A stretch of 64,000 nucleotides of DNA from Rossellomorea aquimaris TF-12 (GCF_001648555.1 NZ_LQXM01000025.1:124001-188000), one strand, 5' to 3'; shown: positions 1 through 9,298, counted from the stretch's first letter. Numbers and translations are program-made. Notes: a model not told the origin generated them from the sequence alone.

Positions 1-783
1 GGACGCATCAAGTGCTCCTTGAGCAATCCCTACTGCTTGAGCAGCGATTCCGTTACGGCCACCATCAAGTGTCATCATGGCAATTTTAAAGCCATCGCCT
101 TCGTTACCAAGCATGTTTTCTTTTGGCACCTTACAATCTTCAAACACAATCTCCGTTGTAGGAGATGAACGAATTCCCAGCTTCTTCTCTTTCTTTCCTA
201 CTGAAAACCCTTCGAATTCTTTCTCTACGATAAAGGCGCTAGTTCCACGTTGACGCTGTGAAGGATCTGTTAAAGCAAATACGATATACGTGTCCGCGAT
301 TCCTCCGTTTGTGATGAAAATTTTAGAGCCGTTCAATACGTAATGATCACCTTCTAGGCGAGCCGTGGTTTTCATTCCACCTGCATCTGAACCGGAACCT
401 GGCTCTGTTAATCCATAGGCACCAATTTTTTCACCTTGAGCCATTGGGCGAAGGTACTTCTGCTTTTGTTCTTCTGTACCAAATTTGTATACAGGCCATC
501 CTGCTAAAGAAGTGTGAGCAGAAAGTGTTACACCGATTGAAGCACACACTCTTGAAAGCTCTTCAACTGCGATACAGTACGCAAGATAGTCACTTCCGAT
601 TCCACCATACTCTTCTGGCCAAGGAATTCCTGTCAGTCCCAGCTCCGCCATTTTATGAAACAGCTCCATATCGAAACGTTCTTCCTCATCTCGCTCAGCA
701 GCAGTAGGTGCTACCTCTTTTCGTGCAAAATCCCGTACCATTTTACGTATCATTTCATGCTCTTCTGACAATTTAAAATTCAT
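1..783 (-). CDS. acyl-CoA dehydrogenase (partial, C-terminus beyond window)
   Basis: Flavoprotein dehydrogenase that oxidises an acyl-CoA to the 2-enoyl-CoA, passing electrons to ETF. The visible 261 residues start [20 protein letters not shown] and contain the family motifs [12 protein letters not shown] and ITNGG (FAD and substrate contacts), followed by [21 protein letters not shown] at the window edge; the C-terminal helical domain with the catalytic Glu is cut off. The ATG at 781-783 follows a GGAGG-type site. It is the fourth gene of the minus-strand mmg-like operon and is closely related in sequence to the gene just upstream, so it probably has a different chain-length or branched-chain preference. 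Substrate is not readable from the sequence. Confidence 0.93.
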   Translation of the reverse strand, partial: MNFKLSEEHEMIRKMVRDFARKEVAPTAAERDEEERFDMELFHKMAELGLTGIPWPEEYGGIGSDYLAYCIAVEELSRVCASIGVTLSAHTSLAGWPVYKFGTEEQKQKYLRPMAQGEKIGAYGLTEPGSGSDAGGMKTTARLEGDHYVLNGSKIFITNGGIADTYIVFALTDPSQRQRGTSAFIVEKEFEGFSVGKKEKKLGIRSSPTTEIVFEDCKVPKENMLGNEGDGFKIAMMTLDGGRNGIAAQAVGIAQGALDAS

Positions 784-812
784 CTCTATTCCTCCTATAA
801 TCTACTACATAC

Positions 813-949
813 CGTGTCTGGCACCCTAAAAAGGCAACCAAAGAAACAAACCCCTTTACGCCACTAAACATTACATTCCATATCAGGTGCCTGACACGCT
901 AAGAATATGCGCAAGAATACACCCTTCCAAGAGTGCAAGTCAGGCACAC
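813..949. repeat. GTGCCTGRCAC palindrome cluster
   Basis: Between the two acyl-CoA dehydrogenase genes are three copies of a GTGCCTGRCAC-type motif: CGTGTCTGGCACC (813-825), its near-perfect inverted partner GGTGCCTGACACG (886-898) and GTCAGGCACAC (939-949). The first two can form a 13-bp stem with one mismatch. The same motif recurs at 3039-3053 and 33668-33705. It could be an intraoperonic processing or attenuation hairpin; no function is established. Confidence 0.6.
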
Positions 950-956
950 CCCTCAC

Positions 957-2093
957 CTAAACCAACAAATTCTTCCCAATAACCATTCTCTGAATCTCAC
1001 TCGTACCCTCGTAAATTTCCGTCACTTTTGCATCTCGGAACAGTCTTTCTACCGGATATTCCTTCGTATAACCATAGCCACCGTATACTTGGATTGCTTC
1101 GGTCGTTACTTCCACTGCTGTTTTTGATGCGAAAAGCTTTGCCATGGATGCTTCTTTTCCACAGGAGATGTTTTGGGCACGAAGGTTAGCTGCTCTGTAA
1201 ACAAGTAGCTTGGATCCTTCAACAGCTGTCGCCATATCTGCCAGCTTAAAGCCGATTCCTTGTTGAGCAGCGATTGGTTTTCCAAATTGCACACGCTCTT
1301 TTGCATAAGCTGTGGAATGCTCAAAGGCACCTTCTGCTATTCCCAGTGCTTGAGCAGCGATCCCTATGCGCCCCACGTCAAGGTTTGCCATGGCGATTTT
1401 AAAGCCTTCACCCTCTTGACCAAGAAGGTTTTTAGCCGGCACCTTCATGTCTTCAAACGTTAACTGAACTGTTCTCGATCCATGAAGACCCATCTTATGT
1501 TCGTCTTTTCCAATGACAAGACCTGGAGTGTCCTTTTCAACGATAAAAGCCGATACTCCACGACTTCCTTTTGTAGGATCAGTTGTAGCAAACACAATAT
1601 ACGTGTCTGCCTCTCCACCGTTTGTAATGAAAACTTTAGATCCATTTAAAACATAATGGTCATCGCGCTTTTCTGCTTTTGTTTTTAAGCTTTTCGCATC
1701 AGACCCTGCACTTGGCTCTGTTAAGCAAAACGCTCCTAAGTATTCACCTGAAGCAAGCTTTGGAATGTACTTCTGCTTCTGTTCTTCATTCCCAAAATAG
1801 AGAATAGGGTTGGTTCCCACAGATGTATGAACTGAAAGAATGACCCCAATGGTGGCGCTTACCTTTGAAAGCTCATGAATCGCAATGATATACGATGTGA
1901 AATCCATCTCCGATCCGCCATATTTCTCTGGAATCGTGATGCCCATTAATCCAAGCTCAGCCATTTTATTTAATATTTCTCTAGGAAAATGACCTTCTTC
2001 CATTTTTTCAACAAAAGGTTGAATTTCTGTTTCAGCAAAATCACGAACCATTTTTCTCATCATTTGCTGCTCTTCTGTAAATCGCAACTCCAT
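957..2093 (-). CDS. mmgC: acyl-CoA dehydrogenase (MmgC-like)
   Basis: Complete 378-residue acyl-CoA dehydrogenase. It begins [20 protein letters not shown], has the motifs AFCLTEPSAGSDA and [15 protein letters not shown] (FAD/substrate loop), and ends with the conserved C-terminal segment QVYGGYGYTKEYPVERLFRD followed by EIYEGTSEIQRM, where the catalytic Glu of short-chain enzymes lies (EGTSEIQ). Length and motifs fit the MmgC/AcdA short-chain group. The start follows GGGGGG-AATCAAT. It lies 32 bp after the mmgB-like gene, in the order mmgA-mmgB-mmgC known from B. subtilis, where the operon acts in the sporulating mother cell. Exact substrate remains inferred. Confidence 0.92.
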   Translation of the reverse strand: MELRFTEEQQMMRKMVRDFAETEIQPFVEKMEEGHFPREILNKMAELGLMGITIPEKYGGSEMDFTSYIIAIHELSKVSATIGVILSVHTSVGTNPILYFGNEEQKQKYIPKLASGEYLGAFCLTEPSAGSDAKSLKTKAEKRDDHYVLNGSKVFITNGGEADTYIVFATTDPTKGSRGVSAFIVEKDTPGLVIGKDEHKMGLHGSRTVQLTFEDMKVPAKNLLGQEGEGFKIAMANLDVGRIGIAAQALGIAEGAFEHSTAYAKERVQFGKPIAAQQGIGFKLADMATAVEGSKLLVYRAANLRAQNISCGKEASMAKLFASKTAVEVTTEAIQVYGGYGYTKEYPVERLFRDAKVTEIYEGTSEIQRMVIGKNLLV

Positions 2094-2125
2094 ATTGATT
2101 CCCCCCTGCTGTTGGTTATTACATG

Positions 2126-2980
2126 TTAAGATTCGTATGAGTAGAAGCCACGACCAGTCTTACGCCCCAGCCATCCAGCTTTTACATATTTTCGAAGTAA
2201 TGGACATGGACGGTATTTGTCATCACCGAAGCCTTCGTGAAGGGTTTCCATAATGTATAAACACGTATCGAGTCCAATGAAGTCTGCTAAAGTTAAAGGT
2301 CCCATCGGATGGTTCATTCCAAGCTTCATCACTTCATCAATCGCTTCTTTACTTGCCACTCCTTCATAAAGAGTGAAGATGGCTTCATTGATCATAGGCA
2401 TTAGAATTCGATTGGACACAAATCCCGGGAAGTCCTCTACTTCTACTGGCACTTTTTGAAGAGACTTTGTCATATCTTCAATCATTTGATACACTTCGTC
2501 CGTTGTTGCCAATCCACGAATGATTTCTACCAGCTTCATCACAGGCACCGGATTCATAAAGTGCATACCAATTACTTGCTTTGGACGCTTCGTTGCCGCT
2601 GCGATTTCTGTGATTGGTAAAGATGAAGTGTTGGAAGCTAAAATCGTGTGTTCAGGAGTGATTTCGTCTAATTGAGCAAAGATCTTTGTTTTAATGTCCA
2701 TATTCTCAACAGCCGCTTCAATGACAATATCCACGCTCTTTGCATCTTGCAGATCTGTTGATGCTGTTAAGCGATTTAACGTGGCTGTTTTATCATCTTC
2801 AGTCATTCTTCCTTTTTCGACTGAGCGAGTAAGGTTCTTTGTAATGACTCCGATTCCCTTTTGAACAAATTCTTCTTTTAAATCGTTCAAATACACATCA
2901 TATCCAGCTTGTGCACACACTTGAGCAATTCCTGAACCCATTTGTCCCGCGCCGATTACCATGACTTTATTTATCTTCAT
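2126..2980 (-). CDS. mmgB: 3-hydroxybutyryl-CoA dehydrogenase
   Basis: NAD-dependent 3-hydroxyacyl-CoA dehydrogenase, 284 residues, the usual size of the short form. The N-terminal Rossmann fold has [17 protein letters not shown] (about residues 10-26); the catalytic region carries SNTSSLPIT and [17 protein letters not shown] with the catalytic His-Glu pair; the C-terminal domain has [15 protein letters not shown] and ends [10 protein letters not shown]. The ATG follows AAAGGGGAG. It interconverts acetoacetyl-CoA and 3-hydroxybutyryl-CoA, between the thiolase encoded upstream and the acyl-CoA dehydrogenase downstream, so the three enzymes can form a beta-oxidation or butyryl-CoA-type route. 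Confidence 0.95.
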   Translation of the reverse strand: MKINKVMVIGAGQMGSGIAQVCAQAGYDVYLNDLKEEFVQKGIGVITKNLTRSVEKGRMTEDDKTATLNRLTASTDLQDAKSVDIVIEAAVENMDIKTKIFAQLDEITPEHTILASNTSSLPITEIAAATKRPKQVIGMHFMNPVPVMKLVEIIRGLATTDEVYQMIEDMTKSLQKVPVEVEDFPGFVSNRILMPMINEAIFTLYEGVASKEAIDEVMKLGMNHPMGPLTLADFIGLDTCLYIMETLHEGFGDDKYRPCPLLRKYVKAGWLGRKTGRGFYSYES

Positions 2981-3038
2981 TCCGCTCTCCCCTTTGGTTG
3001 GATTGAATCTATTATTCTAGTGAATTTAATTAGTTTAA

Positions 3039-3053
3039 GGGTGCCTGGCACCC
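3039..3053. repeat. GGGTGCCTGGCACCC palindrome
   Basis: Perfect 15-bp palindrome (7-bp arms, one central base) in the mmgA-mmgB intergenic gap, just after the mmgA stop. It is a member of the dispersed GTGCCTGGCAC family. There is no T-run, so it is not an obvious terminator. Confidence 0.7.
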
Positions 3054-3063
3054 TACTCTATTT

Positions 3064-4251
3064 TTACTGATTCGGTACCTCAATCATGATGGCATCGCCT
3101 TGGCCACCGCCACTACAAATGGAAGCAATACCAATTCCGCCTCCGCGACGCTTTAATTCATAAGCCAATGTTAAGATGATTCGTGCGCCACTCGCTCCAA
3201 TCGGATGTCCAAGAGCCACTGCTCCACCGTTTACGTTCACTTTTTCAGGATCTAGGCCAGCAATTTTTCCACTTGTTAAAGCTACCGCTGCAAAGGCTTC
3301 GTTGATTTCAAATAAATCGATTTCTTCAAGGGATTTTCCTGTTTTCTTCAGTAACTCGTTAATAACAAGTCCTGGTGTTTGAGGGAAATCCTTTGCTTCA
3401 ACGGCAATCGCTGTGTGTCCGAGGATGGTTGCCAATGGTTTTTTGCCTTCTTTTTGAGCGCGTTCTTCACTCATAAGAACCATGGCAGCTGCTCCATCGT
3501 TTACTCCTGGTGCATTCCCTGCTGTAATCGTGCCTTCCGGGCCAAATACCGGTCCCAGTTTGGCTAACACTTCGTAGGAAGTGTCTTTTCTAGGTGCTTC
3601 ATCACGATTTACTACAAGAGGATCGCCTTTTCGTTGAGGCACTTCAACTGCTACGATTTCTTCTCCTAAAACGCCTTCTTCCGTTGCTTTGACTGCGCGT
3701 TCATGGCTTCTTAATGCCCACTGATCCTGCTCTTCTCTTGAAAGATCGAATTCGTTTGCCGTAGCATTTCCGTACGTACCCATATGAACGTTGTTAAAGC
3801 TGCAGGTTAATCCGTCGTGAACCATTAAATCTTTCACTTTCGCATCACCCATTTTTAATCCCCAGCGGGCTTTAGGAAGGATATATGGAGCATTAGACAT
3901 GGATTCCATACCACCTGCAACGATGACTTCCCCGTCACCTGCACGAATGATTTGATCGCCTAATGTCACACTTCTCATTCCTGATGCACATACCTTATTT
4001 ATGGTTTCTGTCTTCACATTCCAAGGCAATCCCGCATGACGTGACGCTTGACGAGAAGGGATTTGCCCTTGTCCGCCTTGAAGAACAGACCCAAGAATGA
4101 CTTCCTCTACTTCTTCTCCATTCACACCTGCTCTGTTCAGTGCTTCCTTTACAGCAAAGCCTCCAAGTTCAGAAGCAGTGAAGCTGCTTAAGCTTCCTCC
4201 AAATTTTCCAAAAGGCGTTCTAGCTCCATCTAAAATAACCGTTTTACTCAT
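3064..4251 (-). CDS. mmgA: acetyl-CoA acetyltransferase (thiolase)
   Basis: Type II thiolase of 395 residues that condenses two acetyl-CoA, or splits acetoacetyl-CoA. The nucleophilic Cys is in [12 protein letters not shown] (about residue 88), the catalytic His is in [19 protein letters not shown], and the second Cys is in [12 protein letters not shown] near the C-terminus; [10 protein letters not shown] is also present. The start follows AAAGGAGAGGG. It is the first gene of the operon with the two acyl-CoA dehydrogenase genes and mmgB. A perfect cre site and a sigma-E-like -10 lie about 70-80 bp upstream, which matches the known B. subtilis mmg arrangement of mother-cell expression plus CcpA control. 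Confidence 0.95.
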   Translation of the reverse strand: MSKTVILDGARTPFGKFGGSLSSFTASELGGFAVKEALNRAGVNGEEVEEVILGSVLQGGQGQIPSRQASRHAGLPWNVKTETINKVCASGMRSVTLGDQIIRAGDGEVIVAGGMESMSNAPYILPKARWGLKMGDAKVKDLMVHDGLTCSFNNVHMGTYGNATANEFDLSREEQDQWALRSHERAVKATEEGVLGEEIVAVEVPQRKGDPLVVNRDEAPRKDTSYEVLAKLGPVFGPEGTITAGNAPGVNDGAAAMVLMSEERAQKEGKKPLATILGHTAIAVEAKDFPQTPGLVINELLKKTGKSLEEIDLFEINEAFAAVALTSGKIAGLDPEKVNVNGGAVALGHPIGASGARIILTLAYELKRRGGGIGIASICSGGGQGDAIMIEVPNQ

Positions 4252-4316
4252 CTAAATCCCTCTCCTTTATATTTGAATGATGTGATTTGATCAGGCGGTA
4301 AAGACACTCTTTTCAA

Positions 4317-4324
4317 ATTGTATA
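4317..4324 (-). promoter_or_regulatory. candidate sigma-E -10 element of the mmg operon
   Basis: TATACAAT on the minus strand matches seven of eight bases of the sigma-E -10 consensus CATACAAT and overlaps the cre site. The -35 (about CTTTAAT, 14 bp upstream) is weak. In B. subtilis the mmg promoter is sigma-E dependent and overlapped by a cre; the same layout is inferred here. Confidence 0.4.
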
Positions 4325-4333
4325 CGCTTTCAA
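4319..4333 (-). promoter_or_regulatory. CcpA catabolite-responsive element (cre) of mmg operon
   Basis: TTGAAAGCGTATACA on the minus strand fits the cre consensus WTGNAARCGNWWWCA at every position. It lies 68-82 bp upstream of mmgA, so catabolite repression of the acyl-CoA operon by CcpA is expected. Confidence 0.8.
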
Positions 4334-4387
4334 ATTTCATTAAAGCAATTTAGCAAATGATGAAGTGAGCGGGACTTCAAAAAGTTT

Positions 4388-4406
4388 TGACTGAACGCTC
4401 GCTCGA
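4388..4406. promoter_or_regulatory. possible FadR-like operator upstream of mmg operon
   Basis: TGACTGAACGCTCGCTCGA shares 14 of 19 bases with the FadR-type operator in the fadF promoter (read in the same sense), including an almost identical 13-base half. It lies about 140 bp upstream of mmgA. It is less symmetrical than the fadF site, so binding is tentative. Confidence 0.35.
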
Positions 4407-4422
4407 CTATTGTCCAAAAGAG

Positions 4423-4443
4423 AAGGGACATTTTCCGTCCCTT
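4423..4443. terminator. hairpin AAGGGAC/GTCCCTT
   Basis: Seven-bp inverted repeat with a 7-nt loop between fadF and the mmg operon, flanked by T-rich sequence on the minus strand. It resembles half of the GGTCCGTCCCTC repeat family. It is a possible second terminator for fadF readthrough. Confidence 0.4.
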
Positions 4444-4541
4444 ATATTAATTATATTGTACTGCAAAATCGATTAGAACGTAATGATTTATTAGAAAGTT
4501 TTTATTTTTCTTACTAAATCATTATTCTAGAAAAATTATAG

Positions 4542-4580
4542 GAGTGAAACGCCATAAAGGTTATTTTGTTTCACTCCTAC
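4542..4580 (-). terminator. fadF terminator
   Basis: Perfect 12-bp inverted repeat TAGGAGTGAAAC / GTTTCACTCCTA with a loop of about 17 nt, followed on the minus strand by a T-rich tract. It is located about 100 bp after the fadF stop. Confidence 0.6.
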
Positions 4581-4676
4581 CTATTAATTCAATCTGGACT
4601 TCATTATTCATGTGGGCATTTCATATCTCTATTATCGAACATTTTATTATTGTGTAAAAACAAGGTACGTTTGAAC

Positions 4677-6794
4677 TTACGAAGCTACCGGCTCACCTTT
4701 TTGATCACCGCAAACCGCTTTTTCAAGAATTTCTGCAACGTCTTGTGTTGAAACTGTATCTTCTACTTCCTTCGCTTTTGTTCCATCAGATAGCATGGTT
4801 AAGCAGTAAGGACAACCGGAACTGATGACCGAAGGACTTACTTCCAGGGCCTGCTCAGTACGAGATACGTTCACGCGATGGCCTGCGTCTTCTTCCATCC
4901 ACATCAGTCCGCCACCTGCTCCACAGCACATTCCTTTTTCACGGTTACGCTCCATTTCAATCAGTTTCACTCCCGCGATGGATTTCAGTATTTCACGCGG
5001 TGGATCATAGACTTCGTTGTAGCGTCCTAAGTAGCAAGAATCATGGAAGGTAATGGTTTCATTCACTTCATATTGAGGCTTCAGACGCCCTTCCTTCACT
5101 AGGTCATATAGAAGTTCTGTATGATGATACACTTCTGCTTCTAAACCAAAGTCCGGATACTCATTTTTGAAAATATTATAAGCATGGGGATCGATTGTAA
5201 CGATCTTCTTAATTTCGTTCTTTTCAAACTCGGCAATATTTTGTCCTGCCAGCTCTTGGAATAAAAACTCATTACCAAGACGACGAGGCGTGTCACCAGA
5301 GTTTTTCTCTTTATTTCCTAGAATCGCAAATTTCACTCCTGCTTCATTTAGAAGCTTAGCAAAGGATAAGGCGATTTTTTGGCTTCGGTTATCAAATGAA
5401 CCCATGGATCCAACCCAGAATAAATATTCAAAGTCTTCTCCAGCTTTTTTCAATTCCTTCACTGTTGGAATATGAACGTCTTCTCTGGCTTCACGCCAGT
5501 TTTCACGTTCTTTTCGATTAAGACCCCAAGGGTTTCCTTGACGCTCAATGTTTTGCATAGCACGCTGTGCGTCTGCATCCATTTTTCCTTCAGTCAGAAC
5601 TAAGTAACGGCGAAGGTCAATAATTTTATCCACGTGTTCATTCATTACGGGACATTGATCCTCACAGTTACGACATGTTGTACAAGCCCAGATTTCTTCT
5701 TCCGTGATGACATCACCGATTAGGCTTGGGCTGTATGTTGCAGCAGAAGCAGCTTCTTCTGCTGCTTGAGTCGCACTTGCTAAAGCAATTTGGTTGCCTT
5801 GTGTTTTATCAAAAGCAAACGTCGGCACCCAAGGTTTTTTCTGGGTAACAGCTGCTCCATGGTTCGTTAAGTGATCACGCAGCTTTACGATTAAATCCAT
5901 CGGAGAAAGCATTTTCCCAGTTCCAGTAGCCGGACACATATTCGTACAACGACCACATTCTACACAAGCATAGAAGTCGATCATTTGATGCTGAGTGAAT
6001 TCTTCAATCTTTCCTACCCCGAAGCTTTCTGCTGACTCATCTTCAAAGTCAATCGGCTTCAGCTTTCCTGGATTATCTAAACGATTAAAATAGACATTGG
6101 CAGGACCGGCAATAAGATGAGCGTGCTTGGATTGTGGTACATATACTAAGAATGCTAATAAGAAGAGTAAATGAATCCACCAAGCAATATAGAAAATAAC
6201 GATGGATGCCGTTTCTCCAATTGCTCCAAGGGCACCGGCAATGAGTGAAGCCACCGGCTCTGTCCACGCCAGCTCTTCTCCGTGCCAAATTAACCCCATT
6301 CCGTTCCCTACAAGAACAGATAGCATTAATCCTCCGATAAACAGAAGAACTAAGCCAGATTTAAACCCTCTCTTTAAACGCACAAGCTTCTCCACATATC
6401 GACGGTGGAACGCCCATACAACAGCAACTAAAATCATTAAGGTAACAAGCTCTTGGAAGAACGTAAAACCAGCATAAAGCGGTCCTAATGGTAAATGACT
6501 GCCCGGAGCTAGTCCTTTCCAAATAAAATCAATTGCTCCAAATTGAACTAAAATAAATCCATAGAAGAACATAACGTGGATAGCTCCACTTTTTTTATCT
6601 TTCAAAAGCTTTTTCTGTCCAAATACATTGACCAGTATTTTTTGAAATCGTTCCTTGAATCGTTGATCGAACTCGACTTTTTTACCGAGTTTAATATATT
6701 CAATTCTCGTCTTCACTACATACACAAACAAACTCAGTGCATAAACGGTTACAAGAATAAATGCAACCCAATTGAGAATGAGTAACCCATTCAT
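4677..6794 (-). CDS. fadF: FadF-type (Fe-S) oxidoreductase
   Basis: Membrane-bound iron-sulfur protein of 705 residues, homologous to B. subtilis FadF (YwjF). The N-terminal ~250 residues hold about six hydrophobic helices. Two 4Fe-4S clusters follow: CVECGRCTNMCP (about 275-290) and CTTCRNCEDQCP (about 368-380). The C-terminal half has two CCG-type domains: HDSCYLG (~585), CCGAGGG (~620) and GCPYC (~659). It probably carries electrons from acyl-CoA dehydrogenase/ETF to the quinone pool during beta-oxidation. I prefer the ATG at 6794, because the GGGGAG site is 8 bp from it; a GTG at 6803 would touch the site. A FadR-type operator sits in its promoter. Confidence 0.9.
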   Translation of the reverse strand: MNGLLILNWVAFILVTVYALSLFVYVVKTRIEYIKLGKKVEFDQRFKERFQKILVNVFGQKKLLKDKKSGAIHVMFFYGFILVQFGAIDFIWKGLAPGSHLPLGPLYAGFTFFQELVTLMILVAVVWAFHRRYVEKLVRLKRGFKSGLVLLFIGGLMLSVLVGNGMGLIWHGEELAWTEPVASLIAGALGAIGETASIVIFYIAWWIHLLFLLAFLVYVPQSKHAHLIAGPANVYFNRLDNPGKLKPIDFEDESAESFGVGKIEEFTQHQMIDFYACVECGRCTNMCPATGTGKMLSPMDLIVKLRDHLTNHGAAVTQKKPWVPTFAFDKTQGNQIALASATQAAEEAASAATYSPSLIGDVITEEEIWACTTCRNCEDQCPVMNEHVDKIIDLRRYLVLTEGKMDADAQRAMQNIERQGNPWGLNRKERENWREAREDVHIPTVKELKKAGEDFEYLFWVGSMGSFDNRSQKIALSFAKLLNEAGVKFAILGNKEKNSGDTPRRLGNEFLFQELAGQNIAEFEKNEIKKIVTIDPHAYNIFKNEYPDFGLEAEVYHHTELLYDLVKEGRLKPQYEVNETITFHDSCYLGRYNEVYDPPREILKSIAGVKLIEMERNREKGMCCGAGGGLMWMEEDAGHRVNVSRTEQALEVSPSVISSGCPYCLTMLSDGTKAKEVEDTVSTQDVAEILEKAVCGDQKGEPVAS

Positions 6795-6884
6795 AAAATA
6801 CACTCCCCTTTCTTTGGCTCGTAGAACTCCCCTTTGTTCAAACTTTTACAAACCAAATTAATATTCAGAATAGTTCTTATATCT

Positions 6885-6912
6885 ATTATATTATGAATGA
6901 GCATTCAGTCAA
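6885..6912 (-). promoter_or_regulatory. sigma-A promoter of fadF
   Basis: On the minus strand TTGACT (6912-6907) and TATAAT (6890-6885) are separated by 16 bp. This is a near-consensus vegetative promoter about 90 bp upstream of fadF. The FadR-type operator occupies the spacer and overlaps the -35, as expected for a repressor that excludes RNA polymerase. Confidence 0.7.
6894..6911. promoter_or_regulatory. FadR-type operator in fadF promoter
   Basis: TGAATGAGCATTCAGTCA matches the B. subtilis FadR consensus TGAATGANTANTCATTCA at all but two of the specified positions, and contains a perfect TGAATG-N2-CATTCA palindrome. It lies between the -35 and -10 of the fadF promoter. Long-chain acyl-CoA-responsive repression is inferred; the regulator gene is not in this window. 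Confidence 0.7.
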
Positions 6913-7124
6913 TGCTTTTTCCCATAAAAAATGAAAACCTTTTCACAAGAATCTTTTGAAGGCTACAAAAGACACCTACAAGCAGTCGCCGTATATACGT
7001 TTTAGGACCTTTCTCTCAACTAAAGGTTTCACTTCCTATTGTTTATGGGAAAAGGAACAAAAGATGAAAAAGAACGGTTCATTAAGGACATACTAAATTC
7101 AATGCAAATGAGAGAGTGATTCTT

Positions 7125-8330
7125 ATGTGGTGGTTAATCATACTAGTGGTGATTGGAGCAATCATTGGATGGATGGTAATTGACTTTAAATTAGGGCGAG
7201 GACATTTTATCCGAACTCGAACAAGAAGAGATTATGAGAAGCGGCATAGTAATATCAAGCTATTTTCCCGTGGCCCTGAGCTTTTCGACCAAATGTTCAA
7301 AGAAATGAAGGAAGCTACTTCTTCTATTCATGTATTATTTTATATCGTGCAAGACGACCATTTTGCTTTTCGTTTTATCGATTTATTAAAAGAAAAAGCC
7401 GAACAGGGTGTTAAGGTTCGATTATTGATGGATCAAATAGGAAGTCATAATGTCCCCCGCTCAAAAGTACGTATGCTCCGTGATGCGGGTGTTGAAGTGG
7501 CCTATTGTCAGAGAGTTAAACCTCCTTATTTATTTTTCTCTTCTCAACAGCGTAATCACCGGAAAATCACGGTTATTGATGGTGTGATTGGCTATATTGG
7601 CGGCTATAATATCGGAAAAGAATATATTGATGAAAATGACATCCCTGAACTTTCACCGTGGAGAGATTATCATTTACGACTGGACGGTGAAGGGGTGCAT
7701 GATTTACAAACGGAATTTTGTATCGATTGGTATCGTGCGACAAAGAAGGATTTGAAGAATGAGAGCTTGTATTTCCCACCTGCTCAAAAGGGTGAGATTG
7801 AGCACCAAATTTTCCCTACTGAAGGAGTCAATATCGAGGATTTCTTCGGAAAGTTCATTGATAATGCTAAAGAATCAATTATTATAGGAACGCCTTACTT
7901 TATTCCAACCCCCATTCTAATGGAGGCTCTTTGTCGGGCTTTAGATAGAGGCGTCGAAGTTTCGATTATTATTCCTGATCATTCAGATCATATTTTAGTC
8001 AAAGAAGCTGCGTTTCCTTATTTCCGAACTCTATTGTCTAAAGGAGCCAAAGTATATCAATATTTAGATGGATTTTACCACGCAAAGGTACTGATAATAG
8101 ACGACGACTTCTGTGATATCGGAACAGCGAATTTTGATCAAAGGAGCTTTTTTGTCAATTTAGAAATCAATAATTTAATATATGACAAAGACTTTATACA
8201 ATTATTAAAGGATGAAATGATAAAGGATATGATTGCTTCTGATCCTTTACACGAAGAGGACCTTGCATCCGTATCGTTGTTTACGCGCATGAAGGAACGC
8301 GTTGCCTCTTCCATTTCTATTTTACTTTAG
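7125..8330 (+). CDS. cardiolipin synthase family phospholipase D protein
   Basis: Membrane enzyme of the phospholipase D superfamily, 401 residues, the orthologue by position and sequence of B. subtilis YwjE. One N-terminal membrane helix (WWLIILVVIGAIIGWMVI) is followed by two HKD motifs: NHRKITVIDGVIGYIGGYN (about 145-165) and YHAKVLIIDDDFCDIGTANFDQRSF (about 320-345). It probably condenses two phosphatidylglycerols to cardiolipin. Start choice: ATG at 7125 (GAGAG 8 bp upstream) over the GTG at 7116. It is shorter than the two-helix major cardiolipin synthases, as YwjE is. It is followed 11 bp later by uvsE, so the two are probably cotranscribed. Confidence 0.88.
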   Translation: MWWLIILVVIGAIIGWMVIDFKLGRGHFIRTRTRRDYEKRHSNIKLFSRGPELFDQMFKEMKEATSSIHVLFYIVQDDHFAFRFIDLLKEKAEQGVKVRLLMDQIGSHNVPRSKVRMLRDAGVEVAYCQRVKPPYLFFSSQQRNHRKITVIDGVIGYIGGYNIGKEYIDENDIPELSPWRDYHLRLDGEGVHDLQTEFCIDWYRATKKDLKNESLYFPPAQKGEIEHQIFPTEGVNIEDFFGKFIDNAKESIIIGTPYFIPTPILMEALCRALDRGVEVSIIIPDHSDHILVKEAAFPYFRTLLSKGAKVYQYLDGFYHAKVLIIDDDFCDIGTANFDQRSFFVNLEINNLIYDKDFIQLLKDEMIKDMIASDPLHEEDLASVSLFTRMKERVASSISILL

Positions 8331-8341
8331 GAGGTCATCAT

Positions 8342-9295
8342 GTGAGAGTAAGACTAGGGTTTGTGGCCAACTCCATGAGTCTTTGGGATGCAAGCCCTGC
8401 CAAGACTATGACTTTTAAACGTTATACAGAACTTCCTAAAGCCAAGCGAATGGATAAGCTGTATGAAGTAACCCGTTTAAATCTGATGCACACGAAACGG
8501 ATTCTGTATTTATGTGCTGCTCATGAAATCCAACTGTATCGACTTTCAAGCTCACTGGTTCCCCTTGCCACTCATCCAGAGGTGGAGTGGGATTTTTACT
8601 CTCCTTTTAAAGATGAGTGGAAGGAACTAGGTGATCTTATTAAAAAATTCGGTATACGGGCGAGCTTTCATCCGAATCAATTCACCTTATTTACAAGCCC
8701 AAAGCAACAAGTAACCGACAATGCTGTGAAGGATATGGTTTATCATTATCAAATGCTTGAGCATATGGGAATAGAAAAGAACGCAGTCATAAACATCCAT
8801 ATTGGAGGAGCATATGGTGATAAGAAAAAGACGTTGGAACGATTTCATGAGAATTTAGCGTTTATTCCTTCAGAAGTGAAGGCGATTATGACATTAGAAA
8901 ATGATGATAAAACGTATAATGTAGAAGAAACGTTATCTGCCTGTGAGAAGGCAGATATTCCGATGGTCCTTGATATTCATCATCATGAAGCGAACCTTAG
9001 TGAGCTACCACTTGAAGAATATTTAGAATCTGTTTTTCAAACATGGGAAAGAAGAGATCTCGTTCCTAAAATCCATATCTCGTCTCCTAAATCAGAAAAA
9101 GCCTTTCGTTCTCACGCTGATTTAGTCGATGCAGGATTTGTAGAACCATTTTTAAAAACATTAAAGAAATTGGATCATGATGTTGACTTTATGATTGAAG
9201 CGAAGCATAAAGACCTGGCTATGCTAAAGTTAATAGAGGACCTCTCTTCTATCCGTGGCGTGAAACGGATAAGCGGGGGAACGTTGGAATGGTAA
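8342..9295 (+). CDS. uvsE: UV damage endonuclease
   Basis: UvsE/UVDE family TIM-barrel endonuclease, 317 residues. It nicks DNA 5' of UV photoproducts and some other lesions, giving an excision pathway independent of UvrABC. Visible family motifs include RLGFVANSMSLWDASPAKTM at the start, ASFHPNQFTLF (metal-binding His), NIHIGGAYGDKKKTLERF, LENDDKTY, MVLDIHHHEAN and MIEAKHKDLAML, which supply the His/Glu/Asp metal ligands. It starts with GTG, preceded by AGGAGG and 7 bp; an ATG two bases earlier runs straight into a stop. It is the neighbour of the cardiolipin synthase gene as in B. subtilis (ywjE-ywjD), and a terminator follows at once. Confidence 0.93.
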   Translation: MRVRLGFVANSMSLWDASPAKTMTFKRYTELPKAKRMDKLYEVTRLNLMHTKRILYLCAAHEIQLYRLSSSLVPLATHPEVEWDFYSPFKDEWKELGDLIKKFGIRASFHPNQFTLFTSPKQQVTDNAVKDMVYHYQMLEHMGIEKNAVINIHIGGAYGDKKKTLERFHENLAFIPSEVKAIMTLENDDKTYNVEETLSACEKADIPMVLDIHHHEANLSELPLEEYLESVFQTWERRDLVPKIHISSPKSEKAFRSHADLVDAGFVEPFLKTLKKLDHDVDFMIEAKHKDLAMLKLIEDLSSIRGVKRISGGTLEW

Positions 9296-9298
9296 AAG

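Noticed and set aside
4274..4293. TGAATGATGTGATTTGATCA as a FadR box before mmgA
   Set aside because: Only the left half matches; the right half fails, so the site at 4388-4406 is the better candidate.
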